NCBI RefSeq assembly: GCF_000003605.2
Contig: NW_003129358.1
Location: forward strand, 176,915-233,401
Direction of reading: 5' to 3'
Length of the DNA stretch: 56,487 bases
Source of the DNA: Saccoglossus kowalevskii
Lineage: Eukaryota; Hemichordata; Enteropneusta; Harrimaniidae
Positions within the stretch are counted from its first letter, which is position 1, and every line of letters starts with the position of its first letter. The notes beneath the pieces were generated by a model. The model was given only the letters and a program-made list of their open reading frames with translations, ran no database searches and was not told the origin of the DNA. The position numbers were made by a program, and so were the translations under genes. Below, one piece after another: positions 36,016-45,410 of the stretch.

Positions 36016-38496
36016 TTCACCAGTCTGCATTTGATAAATTCTATAATTACAATGATTTACCAGATTGTTTGCACCCAACTGGCACGTAATTATTTTTCAA
36101 TAGCACCCTCTATGATGCCTGGCAATTATAACATTCACTGTTAAACTTCTCAAAGCTTGCATTATGGACTTTGACTGTTATTTAGAACTAATTTCACGTT
36201 CTGCTTCATTTCAACTTTTAGAGCACCATTTGCGAAAGAAACCTGTATAATTTTCTTTGTATTCTAAAAACAATTTTGTAACTTATTGGAAATTGTGTCC
36301 ATCTAGTCCAAAACTAAGGAAGAAATTATGACATTCAGAGGACTCTAGATGGAATATGGACTAGAGTATATGTGTGTGTCCTGCAAATGCAACATTTTTA
36401 GTTTAGGATATTCCATATTGCATCTTTAAGTAGCTTATAGCTGATTAAATCTATTCTGCCTTGAAAAACATGGAAAACTAAAATGCCCCCTGGGTGTAAT
36501 GGAAAGTATTGAGCATTCAAAACGGGTTACATGAAAATCAAAATCAATTGAGAATACGCTTCGTTCTCACTGCACCACAGGCTTGGGTCAGTCAACCAGT
36601 TATTGACAGGTCACTTTATGAAACTTCTGCTTTAAATTGTAACAAGATGGAGGTCATCCCATAACTAATATTTTATTTTTGTTTTGTAGTGAACTTTTGC
36701 CAAGTGTAATGTATTTCAACCAGTTTATTATAGCTTTAAAAAAAAAAAGATATATTTTGGGAGGTGGCGCTTTACATGTCACTGTTTGGTACTGGTGAAT
36801 TTACTTATTTGAGATGTAGATACAATATTTAGTGTGAGGGGGCAAAGCTTTCCTCACTGTCAAATTGTAGGATTTTGTTGTTTTTTTAAATTCTGCATCT
36901 GTGTAGTACAGGGACACTGGGTGAGCCTGTCACTTATTTGTGTGCATGGACATTGCTTTTTGACTGCCACAAAAAAATTGGATTATTCTAATGAATTGTT
37001 TTTAGTGTGGGTCTCTAAAACTAGCATGGTGCTTATAACATACAATAAAAATGTATGTTTTGGCACTGCATTTATCATGTTATGTTTGTAACTATATTTA
37101 AGCCACAGAGTTTAGTTTGAAGTGTTCATTAAATTCATTCCAAGTATATGAAAAGCTTTCCCATACAAGCATGTTGAGGACACCACAAACGTGTTAAGTG
37201 ATCAACTTGTATCTTACTAGTTGCACACTTAATGTTGCAGCATGGATATTTTACAGTGATACTTAGTATACTTATGATATATGCACCATTCCTGTATATA
37301 AATCACTCCTTGTGATGGAGAGCGTCTGTGACATCAAAACGACAATTTGACACGGTTTGTTGTGTAGTCGTTCAGCATCTAGAATATAGTAAAAACATGT
37401 TTATTAATGAACGATTACAGAACAAAACAATATCAATGTTTGTTTTGGGTTTTGTGTTACGTCATAGACATGTTTTGCCACCAGAGGGTGTGTTTTGTAG
37501 GAAAGGCATATCGTCAGTATCTTTCACAGCTGTAATTTTCTGATGAAAACCATATGCTTACTTACATTCATAGATTGTGACAAATTAATTTTATTTCTGA
37601 ATATTATGAATTTCAAAAAAAAAATATTCAAAAGGTGCTTTATTTGTTGTAGAGAAGTATCATTAGCAGGTAGTAATATGGGATGTATCTCCATCAATGT
37701 ACTGGTGCTTCTCAAAGTTGTGGCCTTTGTTTTATCTCACCATCTTTTGTTTTACAAGTGTTTAATAAGCCTTCTTTCAATAGAGGTGTTCCAAGATGCT
37801 GGCAAATCCAAAGGATAAAGGGATTTCCCCCCAAATGTGGGAATGGGCTTTCCTTGTTGACTGAAATATTGGAAAGTTTTTACCACCGTTTCTATCATTG
37901 ATGCATACTTGAAGTCATTCTTGTTAATTCCCCCCAAAGAGACACAAAAGGCTCTGTCAACAAAATTTACATTCACCTGTCCAAATGCAGTTGATATCCA
38001 CCAGGTTATTGTGAAGTAAAATCAAGAGAAATAAAAAGATGAAAATATCATCACTACAAAGTGAAATGTCTGTAGGTGTGATTACTGGTGAATGTTTGAA
38101 GCCAATGTAGTAATGGCTGCCAAGACTCATTGATGATTCCATTTCTCAGCTTTAGTATAAGCCCTGGTGTTTATTGCCGTAACAATATTTGTTTTTCTTT
38201 CATTTTCACATTATTTTGTCAGAAATAAAAAGTCAACACAAAAATAATAAATTAATCTACTTTTTTGACCTAATGAAATGTACTAACATAAGGCCTTTGG
38301 TCTTGTGTGTTTACAAAATGTTGACAAAAACTATGGCATTTACAGTTGTAAATGCATGACAACTAGATGCAATTAATTATAGAAAACCCTGATTTTTGAA
38401 ATAATTCAGGATGAAAAAAATATTCCAACTGCACAGATATACAATTTGTTCACACAATGTCACCAGAATTTGAGATGTAGACCAGCCAAAGCATAT

Positions 38497-38642
38497 AAAA
38501 GCGGGAGAGTCGTCACCTGCGCATGCGACAGCCATAGCGTGTCATTGTTTGCAAACAAGCGTTAACCCATGAGCCTTTGTGTTTTTAGCGTGTGTTATCG
38601 TCGCTTGCAGCATGTGCGCATGTGATGACCCTCCCGCTTTAA
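38497..38642. mobile_element. Short MITE with TIR AAAGCGGGAG-GTCRTCAC
   Basis: The left end TAAAAGCGGGAGAGTCGTCA and right end TGATGACCCTCCCGCTTTAA are imperfect inverted repeats about 30 bp long, both followed inward by a TGCGCATG core. The element is about 146 bp and non-coding. The ends resemble those of 43999-44306, so they may be one family, possibly with a TTAA target site. Confidence 0.6.
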
Positions 38643-39472
38643 TAATAACTTTATTACACTACTAAAAACCTTAAGGGTTTTTGTATGGTAAGGAACATAA
38701 ATACAAAGAAATAAAAATAAAAAATAAATATTGACAGAATGGCTGCCATTCCATTTCAGAATAATGGCTTTGAGCCAAAAACTATAAAATGAAATGAAAA
38801 CAATATACCCGTATTGTTTTTTTTAAATGAACTACAGATGTATGGAAACGAGAGAGTCGTAGTTGATCTTAACACAGGTAGTGTAAAAAACATCTGAGAC
38901 CCCCCCAAAAAAAAGCACCCACTATGGTTCAATTTTCTACCCATAATATTTCTGTCTTTGTTTGCATGTGAAATTCAGCAGCTTGCAAACTTAGCATTCA
39001 ATCTATTTGCAGAAGCAAGCGTGCAGTGCTGCCTTTTTTTATGATGTTTATCGTGTTTATGTAAGTCATACCTCCCAAATTATTGGTGTTTCGACAACTC
39101 CTCACACGTCCACTGAAACAGATTACTGATATCGAACATTAGATCCGGGATTAGATCCAATCTGGCGCATTGGAATCAGTCCTTTACATGCACCTAATGC
39201 CAACTCCAAATTCCTCAAACTTCAAACTCGATATATATAAAACAAGATCAAAAATTGGTTACAATTTCAGGCTTGCTGACGTCAGAAATAACTACCACAT
39301 GTCAGTCACAGTGATTGTACCCTCCTTCTCACATAATCTGCCGTGCTTCAATGTGGTAATTTCATTGAAATTAGACGCCATTTAAAATAAATGCAAGCTG
39401 TTTGGATTTTGTTCAATAATGTGGCGTAATGCTACATATGAATTAATCACCACACGTCAGAGTTGTTGTCAA

Positions 39473-39544
39473 GCCTCCTTAGCTCAGTGGCAGAGCACTG
39501 GTCTTGTAAACCAGGGGTCGTGAGTTCGAATCTCACAGGGGGCT
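39473..39544 (+). tRNA. trnT-TGT: tRNA-Thr (TGT), copy 1
   Basis: A 72-nt cloverleaf without CCA. The acceptor arm GCCTCCT pairs with AGGGGGC (one G-T pair). The anticodon stem CTGGT/ACCAG encloses loop CTTGTAA with anticodon TGT. The T arm GTGAG/CTCAC encloses TTCGAAT. A box TAGCTCAGTGG and B box GTTCGAATC are intact. A Pol III terminator TTTTT follows at 39552-39556. GTCAA directly precedes it, as in every copy here. No intron. Confidence 0.97.
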
Positions 39545-39559
39545 ACTGTAGTTTTTGTC

Positions 39560-40572
39560 AAACTTCGTTATTTGTCACCCCAAAAAATGAACTAACGGAA
39601 ACTGAATGTTCATTGATCGGTACAGATTAGCAGAAGTTGGCTGGTTCATGGACACATTATAACGCTTTGCGCCCTCTATCGATTTCTAACGAGGCCGCCG
39701 ATGGCGCAATTTACTAATATTCGTCGCCAGGTCCATGGACTAATTTACGCATGGTCTTCGTAAACACTGTTGTCGGCACTGCCACCAGTGTTTGAATTGT
39801 CGCATATTCTCAGTCAGAGGTAAGATATTTTATTTAAATAATTGTTGATCGAAATAACCTATTTTCACCTGGAAACTAATTACGGGTTACGGGACGCGTG
39901 TCGTTCAATTCGTTTCCTTTATTTTCATGTCCTACCCCTACCATCACATCACGCTTTCACGAACATTCGAAAGTTTAAATCGCCGCTTGCCATGCTGCAT
40001 TTTGAGGTATGTATAAAATGAGTCTCCATGTGGTAGTTGAGCGCGGTAACTGAGTGTCTCAGTTTTCACGAAGATACGAGTTGAGCGTACGCTCACTTTC
40101 AAAAGTAAGCGTGGGGACAAACCATGGAATGCCGGTAATGTAATGAAAGCTACGCTCAGTTTAACATGAAGTTGATACAAGTTCGTTTCAGAGGTGTAAC
40201 TTAAAACGCGGCCCCGCAATCCCAGGGATTGCACCAGTGTGTCATGGGAAATTTAATGTAGTTGTTTACTTGGCACACAGCTGTTATTAGTGGTGTTTTC
40301 ACTAGACGAAATAAGCCGTTGTCACGACGCCTTTTATTTGAGAACGTTGTTAAAATGTGTGTGTGAACAGAATACGTCGTTGTGGTGTCGGCGTTGTTGT
40401 CACCGTCGTAAAAGGGGTGGACCAGATCCTAAACGTCGGTGTCACACCGGCTCTTGCACAACGCAATGTGCCATGTGAACACAATACAACGCTCAAACGC
40501 CCTCTGTCACCGACTTATTTACTAGTAGTATGCTTGTCATCACACAAGACGGCGTCAGAGGTTACAGGTTAA
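39560..40572. other. Intergenic, somewhat GC-richer
   Basis: GC and CpG content rise around 40000-40560 compared with the flanks. GCGCCCTCTA (39669-39678) and CGCCCTCTGTC (40499-40509) are CTCF-like on the minus strand. No supported coding sequence, though an upstream exon for the following Myb/SANT frame could be hidden here. Confidence 0.4.
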
Positions 40573-40737
40573 ATGTCGAACTGGTCAGACAAAGAAACGA
40601 GATTACTGATATCTGTATGGAGAGAATCGAATATTCAAAGAATGATGGACGGAACGTCCAGGGATGCTAGAATATATGCTGTGATTGCAGAGAAAGCGGC
40701 TGAAAAAGGGTTGGACAGGACGTTATATAAAGATTAG
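40573..40737 (+). CDS. Orphan Myb/SANT-like (trihelix) DNA-binding domain, partial
   Basis: A 54-codon frame starting ATG 40573 opens MSNWSDKETRLLISVWRESN, then IQRMMDGTSRDARIYAVIAE and KAAEKGLDRT. This matches the first two helices of the Myb/SANT-like domain 4 (trihelix) found in animal transcription-factor-like and Harbinger/ZSCAN-associated proteins: W-[ST]-x-[EK]-E-x-[KR]-x-L-[IL]-x-[IV]-W, then IAE(K/E)xxxxGxxRT. The third helix, normally starting with a Q-C-[RK] motif right after RT, is absent; the frame ends at YKD and TAG. It may be a first exon with a donor inside CAGGAC|GTTATA, or a truncated gene. No downstream exon was found before the next gene. Sequence composition looks coding and free of frameshifts. 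Confidence 0.5.
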   Translation: MSNWSDKETRLLISVWRESNIQRMMDGTSRDARIYAVIAEKAAEKGLDRTLYKD

Positions 40738-40739
40738 TA

Positions 40740-41368
40740 ACCGTGGACATACACAATGTATAGTGTCGCATAGTACAACGTGTGCCATAACGTGTCTTGT
40801 CGGCTAGGCAATAATGACGTTATGCTACGCGAAAAATGGCTCCAACAAATTAAAAAACAAAATCAAAAACAAACTTCGTGATACGTCTGTGTGGCATAGG
40901 CATACCCAGTTGCCCGACGCCAAATATACACGAATATATGTGCGACTTTTTTGCGCAATGTTGTCGGTCAACAAACATTTCATTGCGGGGATATAGTTCA
41001 GGGAACATAACATTTTTTGCGGGATCTTTCAATTTATTTCGAGACACATTTGTACTTTTAAAATTGTCGAGAACGTTATATATTAAATTCGAGAAGCATT
41101 CGCATACTCGAAGTATATTGTCCGGGAATTGTTTGTTGAATAAATATGTTTCTATATGGAAGAATCAAAATCCAGCGTAAACATCGTTAAATTGCTTTAA
41201 TCATTTCACATTTGACAAATAAAATTAAAGCCACTGTAGTTAAATATATGTTCGTCTTTATTTGGTATAAGTATGGGTTGAAAAAAATGCTCATTGATAT
41301 AAATTCAGGTATGAACGTTTTCATAACAATGTTCGAACTTTTGAAGGCTCAATGACACCCCTCTGCCT
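40740..41368. other. Intergenic, no gene recognised
   Basis: Overlapping frames of 60-100 codons on both strands share the same segment with no motif. I regard them as chance frames. Confidence 0.5.
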
Positions 41369-41640
41369 AGACTTGCTTGCCATCTGATGCGATTCCGATA
41401 ACAAATTCTTGAAAAATAAATATAAATTTCGTAAACGAGGGGTAAACGCGAAAGTCCTGTAACCGCGAAATCGCACCAGATCTGCAATCAGTGTAAGCGC
41501 CCTCACATTACCGGCCAGATTGGGCTTGTAAATTGGGATATCGCGGTTACACGACTTTCGTGTTCACCTCTCCTTTACGCAATTTGTATTTATTTGTCAA
41601 GAATTTGCCATCGTAATCGCAACAGACTGCAGGCAAGTCT
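41369..41640. repeat. Long imperfect inverted repeat (about 107-bp arms)
   Basis: The left arm 41369-41475 and right arm about 41534-41640 are reverse complements with roughly 17-18 mismatches and no large gaps. Shared blocks include AGACTTGC, CAAATTCTTGA, AAATAAATA, CGAAAGTC and TGTAACCGCGA. The loop is about 58 bp. It could be a foldback MITE or, if transcribed, a long hairpin RNA. No target duplication is obvious. Confidence 0.75.
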
Positions 41641-42758
41641 ACCCTCTACCCAGTTTTAGGTCTCGTGACCGCCGAGCGTGTGTCTATCTTTTCTGCATAT
41701 AATGAAAACTACCGTTGATGGCAGTATATACAAACAATCCAATTTCAAACTTTACCATTATTTTTTTCTACTTTTATTTGCAGTTGTTTTTTTATTTTAT
41801 TGTTTTTTTCCTGTGTGTAGTTTTATTTTCACTGTAATTGTCTGCTTGTCTTTATTTACATCTGTATTGCATTTTAGTCAAAATCCTAATAGGGATACGA
41901 ACACAATAAAGAGTATTATTATTTACAAACATAAACGGCAAATATCTGTCCCGAACGTATACATGCATACACGCTCGGGACAGAGACTGAAAATCAGTCT
42001 AATGTTAATGAACTACAAAACGGCGTTAAACATACACACTTGTTCACATTTTCAGACTTTTTCACCTACAGTGGATGACAAGTGCCGTCACGTGATTTAT
42101 CTTTTCCTGTCCATGCATAAACGCAATACTTAGACAACATGCGGTTCACTTGCATAATAATCAGTAGATTCGGAACTGTTGGATTTTGGAAAAATTGCTT
42201 CGGATTAATTCAAAGTTGCGTTTGTGCTGTTTCCTTCAGAATTTTGCTGTTTTCACCGGCTCTTCGACCGGCGTCACACAGCAGCTCGCGCATAAATATA
42301 CTTGGTAGAGTGCGAACTCCGAGCATTTCGACTAGTCCCCACATTTTCTACTCTGATAATGTAGATATTGTTAGTAGTTTACCATTTTTTGTGTTTTAAA
42401 GCTCAGACAATTTATAAAGATTATAGTATTGCATTCATTTCATATTTTATTGTTTTGTACATAATGCATTTAATTTTAGTGCCGTAATTAGGGAAGATTT
42501 GCAGGCTCCTGAATAATAAATCAATATAACAAGCAAGGCCTAGCACACATACGCACACATACATGTCTTACTATCGTTGTGACGCCACACATTGGATTAA
42601 CTTTTAATATAGTTGAATTAACTTTTAATATAGTTGCGATATGAACTCGATTAAAACGCGTTCCTATATAGGGTTGCGTTTTAATTGGAGTTTAATTAAA
42701 CTCAATTACAATGCAATACAATGGAGAATTGCACTTTAATTAAGTTTAATTAAACTAG
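41641..42758. other. Intergenic, low-complexity frames
   Basis: A 151-codon frame at 41678-42133 is made largely of T-runs and aromatic/Leu codons and has no domain signature, so I do not call it a gene. A 21-bp unit (ATTAACTTTTAATATAGTTG) is repeated twice at 42596-42637. A TTTAATTAAA-rich repeat leads into the gap. Confidence 0.5.
42596..42637 (+). repeat. 21-bp tandem duplication
   Basis: Two consecutive copies of ATTAACTTTTAATATAGTTG plus one variable base. Adjacent to more repetitive AT-rich sequence up to the assembly gap. Confidence 0.85.
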
Positions 42759-42808
42759 NNNNNNNNNNNNNNNNNNNNNNNNNNNNNNNNNNNNNNNNNN
42801 NNNNNNNN
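42759..42808. other. Assembly gap (50 N)
   Basis: Fifty undetermined bases after a TTTAATTAAAC repeat, which probably caused the break. Confidence 1.
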
Positions 42809-43583
42809 ACTTTGTGAGTGTGCGTCCATGGATTTGGCGTCACTTGGATAGGTAGACATGACCACGTCAAACGGATTGCACACCGACTTGGAAGTCACCT
42901 TCAAGTTGCACATGGCTGGCCGAAGGCGGTGAAACGAAAGTGTATTTGGACTCGGAATTGACTGTGAAGATATTGACGTCGGGTTTCCCTTGCCAATAGC
43001 CGAACATCGCCGAGCAGTTTCGTATAGAGATTCATTCAGTTGTGATTGTGTTTTCAGAATATCAGGGTGTCGTCATTCAACCGTGGTTTGTAGGTCCATG
43101 ACTCGTAATAATCGCACGCGGGAATCTCTGCTCGACGATCGACTATACACGTATAGTTGTCGCCATTGACTATATGACAACATCACTATTCGAGGTGAAA
43201 CATTTCCCAATTAGATTGAGTTATTTCCTGTATATGTCACTCCTCTTGAATTTACAGCACGAGTACTCTACCATAGACCTTAGAAAAGATGGATGTGCAA
43301 CTGCGGTATTTCCTTTCATCTAACGTGGGTTATAATCTCAATTTCATAATCTCTGTAACTATAGCAGGGATTTACGTCGTTATATATCTGTTTTAATGTA
43401 TATGATTGTACGAGCGAACTTCGCGAATGACAATGCATGACGGGATTTACTATTGTAGTGAAAACAATAAACAACTTAGTTGATAAACGGTGCAATGAGT
43501 TACGATCAATATCAGTGACGTAAACACTGTTTTAGACATTAGAGTAAATGTGAATTAATTAATTCACGCAGTGTACACGTCAA
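42809..43583. other. Intergenic, no gene recognised
   Basis: Unique-looking sequence between the gap and tRNA copy 2. No long frames and no repeats noticed. Confidence 0.5.
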
Positions 43584-43655
43584 GCCTCCTTAGCTCAGTG
43601 GCAGAGCACTGGTCTTGTAAACCAGGGGTCGTGAGTTCGAATCTCACAGGGGGCT
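43584..43655 (+). tRNA. trnT-TGT: tRNA-Thr (TGT), copy 2
   Basis: Identical over all 72 nt to the copy at 39473. Preceded by CGTCAA and followed by a short TTTT run at about 43663, a plausible Pol III terminator. Confidence 0.97.
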
Positions 43656-43998
43656 GCTCATCTTTTGATGTACATGTATATAGTTTCGCTGGAGCCGATA
43701 TGAGACTCCACATGGACTGTGATATGCTAAATATTTTTTTTAAATGTGGAAACTTCACAAAAATACATTTCAGGTACAGTGCCTCATTTTATGGGGACTA
43801 TGCTTTACATACTAGTATATCCAATGAAATTCTAGTTGTTGTAGGTGAAGGCGCGTTAAATTTGAAGATTACCGGTACATAACTTAAATTCAGCCTGATT
43901 TAGATTTTGTTTTTACAACGAACCGGGTTAAATAAAAGTTAAAACACTGAAAATGCTGATGAACGTCGCAAAACTATTAATTTTTGGTGATATATAGA

Positions 43999-44306
43999 TT
44001 AAAGTGCGATAGTCGTCGCGCTGCGCATGTGCGACATTTGTGTTGATAAACATTGATTTTCCCACAATCGAATTCGCTCTTCAAATGGAAATCACAAGTA
44101 TGAGGTTTGACCTGGGCGCGATTTGCACTGATTACCACCGGTAACTCTTTGATACCTTCCAGCATATGAAAATTACTTAATTAAAGCATGGAAACGTCTC
44201 AGTTCGTACTCGTTGACCTGTGCAACAGTCAAAGTCTCCATCTTTGTTTATAGTATGGTACCCATATATCTCGCACATGCGCAGCGCGACGACTACCGCG
44301 CTTTAA
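43999..44306. mobile_element. MITE with 36-bp terminal inverted repeats
   Basis: The left end 43999-44034 (TTAAAGTGCGATAGTCGTCG...) and right end 44271-44306 are reverse complements with two mismatches. The interior is 236 bp and non-coding. Both ends start with TTAA, which could be the target site. The ends resemble the 38497-38642 element (AGTCGTC, then TGCGCATG). The duplication at 44291-44848 has one breakpoint inside its right repeat. Confidence 0.7.
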
Positions 44307-44848
44307 CAAATAGAACCGATTTTCGTTGTATGTTATCTGTTCACAACCATTAAGGGCTGAAAAATATTAATTTTGATTAGTCAACGTGCACACCACTCAA
44401 AATACGTGCGGTCCGATCTTTTGTCTTTTAATTTGCCATTGTACAAACACCTATGTTGACGAATTGATCAGATCCGCAAAATTAGCAACTAGTGTTTTAG
44501 GTGAGTGTATATAGCATTTTTGACGTCAAGCCTCCTTAGCTCAGTGGCAGAGCACTGGTCTTGTAAACCGACTACCGCGCTTTAACAAATAGAACCGATT
44601 TTCGTTGTATGTTATCTGTTCACAACCATTAAGGGCTGAAAAATATTAATTTTGATTAGTCAACGTGCACACCACTCAAAATACGTGCGGTCCGATCTTT
44701 TGTCTTTTAATTTGCCATTGTACAAACACCTATGTTGACGAATTGATCAGATCCGCAAAATTAGCAACTAGTCTTTTAGGTGAGTGTATATAGCATTTTT
44801 GATGTCAAGCCTCCTTAGCTCAGTGGCAGAGCACTGGTCTTGTAAACC
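44291..44848 (+). repeat. 279-bp tandem duplication spanning a tRNA
   Basis: 44291-44569 is repeated at 44570-44848 with only two differences seen (ACTAGTG vs ACTAGTC, GACGTC vs GATGTC). The unit begins in the MITE right repeat (GACTACCGCGC) and ends 40 nt into the tRNA-Thr gene. The junction therefore leaves a 5' tRNA half in the first copy, while the second copy continues into the intact gene. High identity implies a recent event. Confidence 0.95.
44530..44569 (+). pseudogene. tRNA-Thr 5' half (truncated by tandem duplication)
   Basis: The first 40 nt of the tRNA are identical to the intact copies through the anticodon loop and most of the 3' anticodon stem (...TGTAAACC). It then switches to MITE sequence at 44570. 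The A box is intact; T arm, B box and 3' acceptor strand are absent, so it cannot form a tRNA. Confidence 0.95.
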
Positions 44849-44880
44849 AGGGGTCGTGAGTTCGAATCTCACAGGGGGCT
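44809..44880 (+). tRNA. trnT-TGT: tRNA-Thr (TGT), copy 3
   Basis: 72 nt, identical to copies 1 and 2. Its 3' flank (CTAGTGTAATTTTTG) resembles that of copy 1 (CTACTGTAGTTTTTG) and supplies a TTTTT terminator at 44889-44893. It is the complete gene of the duplicated pair. Confidence 0.97.
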
Positions 44881-45111
44881 AGTGTAATTTTTGTTGCGCT
44901 TTTTAATTTTAGTCTTTTTGGACATTATAGGTCTTTATTGTACGTTATACCTGTTGTTTACATAAATTTATTTGGCGAAGATTGCTCATGTGCAACGAAT
45001 CGGATATTTGTATTATTTGCTGGCTTGACGAATAAGCGGCTAGATATCTGGAAATGCGCGACGAGCTGCGCAATTTACAACATCCGGGTATCACAAAAAT
45101 CAACTTCTAAC

Positions 45112-45153
45112 ATGGCGGGTGGGATGGCTAGTACATTGAGTCCAAAATATTGA
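45112..45153 (+). promoter_or_regulatory. Candidate upstream ORF in ANKHD1 5' leader
   Basis: ATG in AACATGGCGGG opens a 13-codon frame (MAGGMASTLSPKY) that ends at TGA, 74 nt before the main start at 45228. AACATGGCGG also fits a YY1-type promoter element (AANATGGCGG), so this may instead be a transcription-start element. Only transcript data can tell whether it lies in the mRNA. Confidence 0.4.
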
Positions 45154-45227
45154 AAATACCCGAGTAAAATAACCGCCTTTCTGGAAAATAACTGGACTCT
45201 GTTGTATAGGAGAAAGAAGGTAGGAAA

Positions 45228-45410
45228 ATGCAGAATGTTGGACACTCTTTAGGTGAAGAAACTGATGATATTCTTAAAATGAGTGAGCATATTGAGGACA
45301 GGGTAACTTCGACTGCGGCATCGGTTCTCGAAAAAGCACAGGTTTTGGCAACTCTGCAACAGGATTTAATGGCCGATCTTTCTGGCAGTGAAGAAGGAGA
45401 GGTCTCAGAG
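45228..45410 (+). CDS. ANKHD1: ANKHD1 exon 1
   Basis: Residues 1-61, phase 0, with donor GAG|GTAAGA. The start follows TAGGAAA, and stop codons lie upstream in the same frame (e.g. TAG 45207-45209). The last residues, EGEVSE, join exon 2 to give the family motif EVSEVESFILD, which confirms the splice. Confidence 0.92.

Larger units (their letters stand above)
34094..39472. other. 4E-BP 3' flank and intergenic
   Basis: Starts with the 4E-BP 3' UTR, whose end I cannot set. The first AATAAA on the plus strand is near 37045; ATTAAA variants occur earlier (about 34706, 35896). CTCF-like AGAGGG(C/T)G motifs are at 36001-36015, 36103-36112 (minus) and 37478-37492, and a MITE lies at 38497-38642. 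No protein gene is recognised. Confidence 0.5.

Noticed and set aside
41678..42133. 151-codon plus-strand frame, the longest gap-free frame in the window
   Set aside because: Rich in T-runs and Phe/Leu/Ser codons, with no domain, no splice context and no Kozak support; looks like chance in AT-rich DNA.
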